Of a stretch of 64,000 bases of DNA, positions 63,925 through 64,000 are shown one piece after another. Under the pieces are notes generated by a model. The model made no database searches. It was given only the letters and a program-made list of their open reading frames with translations, and was not told the DNA's origin. The translations under genes and the position numbers were made by a program. Within the stretch, counting starts at the first letter, position 1, and every line of letters starts with the position of its first letter. This DNA comes from Alphaproteobacteria bacterium (lineage in GTDB: Bacteria > Pseudomonadota > Alphaproteobacteria > Micavibrionales > Micavibrionaceae), in contig JAFLCW010000001.1 of the NCBI GenBank assembly GCA_017302165.1, positions 992,001 to 1,056,000 of the forward strand. Direction: 5' to 3'.

Positions 63925-64000
63925 ATGTCCCGCCTTCATATGATCGCCCTTTCGTTAAGCGTCACGTTATTCTGTGCCGGGTGCCAGACTTCGGCTACAA
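63925..64000 (+). CDS. start of a lipoprotein gene (partial, runs out of the window)
   Basis: The first 25 codons are visible: SRLHMIALSLSVTLFCAGC, then QTSAT. This is a lipoprotein signal with lipobox Cys after C-A-G. AAGGAG lies five bases before the ATG at 63925. It is divergent from recN, so it is not in the bamD-recN arrangement common in some bacteria. The product cannot be identified from this fragment. Confidence 0.7.
   Translation, partial: MSRLHMIALSLSVTLFCAGCQTSAT

Noticed and set aside
1-64000. CRISPR arrays, insertion sequences, prophage or integrase genes
   Set aside because: I saw no regularly spaced repeats, transposase or recombinase motifs. The only insertion-like signature is at 1-709.

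Overview
The window looks like a chromosomal stretch from an alphaproteobacterium with moderate GC. Supporting features are the conserved block bamE / cytochrome bc1 chaperone / yceD / rpmF / plsX / fabH / ihfA / merR, an LdtR-type MarR regulator, a PhaR/PhaC/PhaA/PhaB polyhydroxyalkanoate set, an ilvE gene divergent from an OmpR-type two-component pair, and motA/motB. The lineage cannot be fixed from the sequence alone. A deep-branching group such as the Micavibrio or Rhodospirillales relatives is only a guess. There is no phage, transposon, CRISPR array or rRNA operon. Two tRNA genes (Gly-CCC and Pro-GGG) are present. No gene-free stretch exceeds 300 bases.

Layout. 1-709: the last codons of a ychF-like gene, a small orphan gene with its own strong promoter, and a displaced second copy of the ychF 3' end carrying an in-frame stop. 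699-11600: ilvE with a coupled fatty-acid-hydroxylase-like gene, an OmpR/EnvZ-type pair, csaA, a phasin, a PAS histidine kinase, recX, an ABC-2 permease, Hsp33, a half-size EamA protein and an OmpA-type lipoprotein. 11773-17403: tRNA-Gly, a DJ-1/PfpI protein, prfB with a programmed frameshift, then two secreted proteins sharing an N-terminal domain. 17472-21778: the PHA cluster phaR, phaC, phaA, phaB and a cyclic-nucleotide-binding protein. 21879-31819: AsmA, fumC, purK, purE, pfk and small genes.

31822-46690: an orphan, ilvD, another orphan with a strong promoter, two cell-wall enzymes (L,D-transpeptidase and M15-type peptidase), an SbtA-type permease, folK-folP, a phosphatase, aspartate dehydrogenase, recO, parC and motA-motB. 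46833-56293: hemB with a histidine-repeat tail, an LdtR-type regulator, an orphan membrane protein, an RNA methyltransferase, the conserved bamE-to-merR block and tRNA-Pro. 56310-64000: a signalling island and recN, ending in the start of a lipoprotein gene.

How the genes work together. Carbon storage is covered by phaA (condensation), phaB (reduction), phaC (polymerisation), phaR (repressor) and the remote phasin. Cell-wall remodelling is covered by the L,D-transpeptidase, the M15-type peptidase and the LdtR-type regulator. The most interesting region is 56310-61871. A sigma-54 activator of the NtrC type is divergent from a near-consensus sigma-54 promoter. That promoter leads into a two-gene response-regulator operon. 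A textbook intrinsic-terminator hairpin lies inside the first open frame, so a short sigma-54-driven RNA or attenuated expression is possible. A recN-linked hybrid kinase with its own REC and HPt domains converges on the operon.
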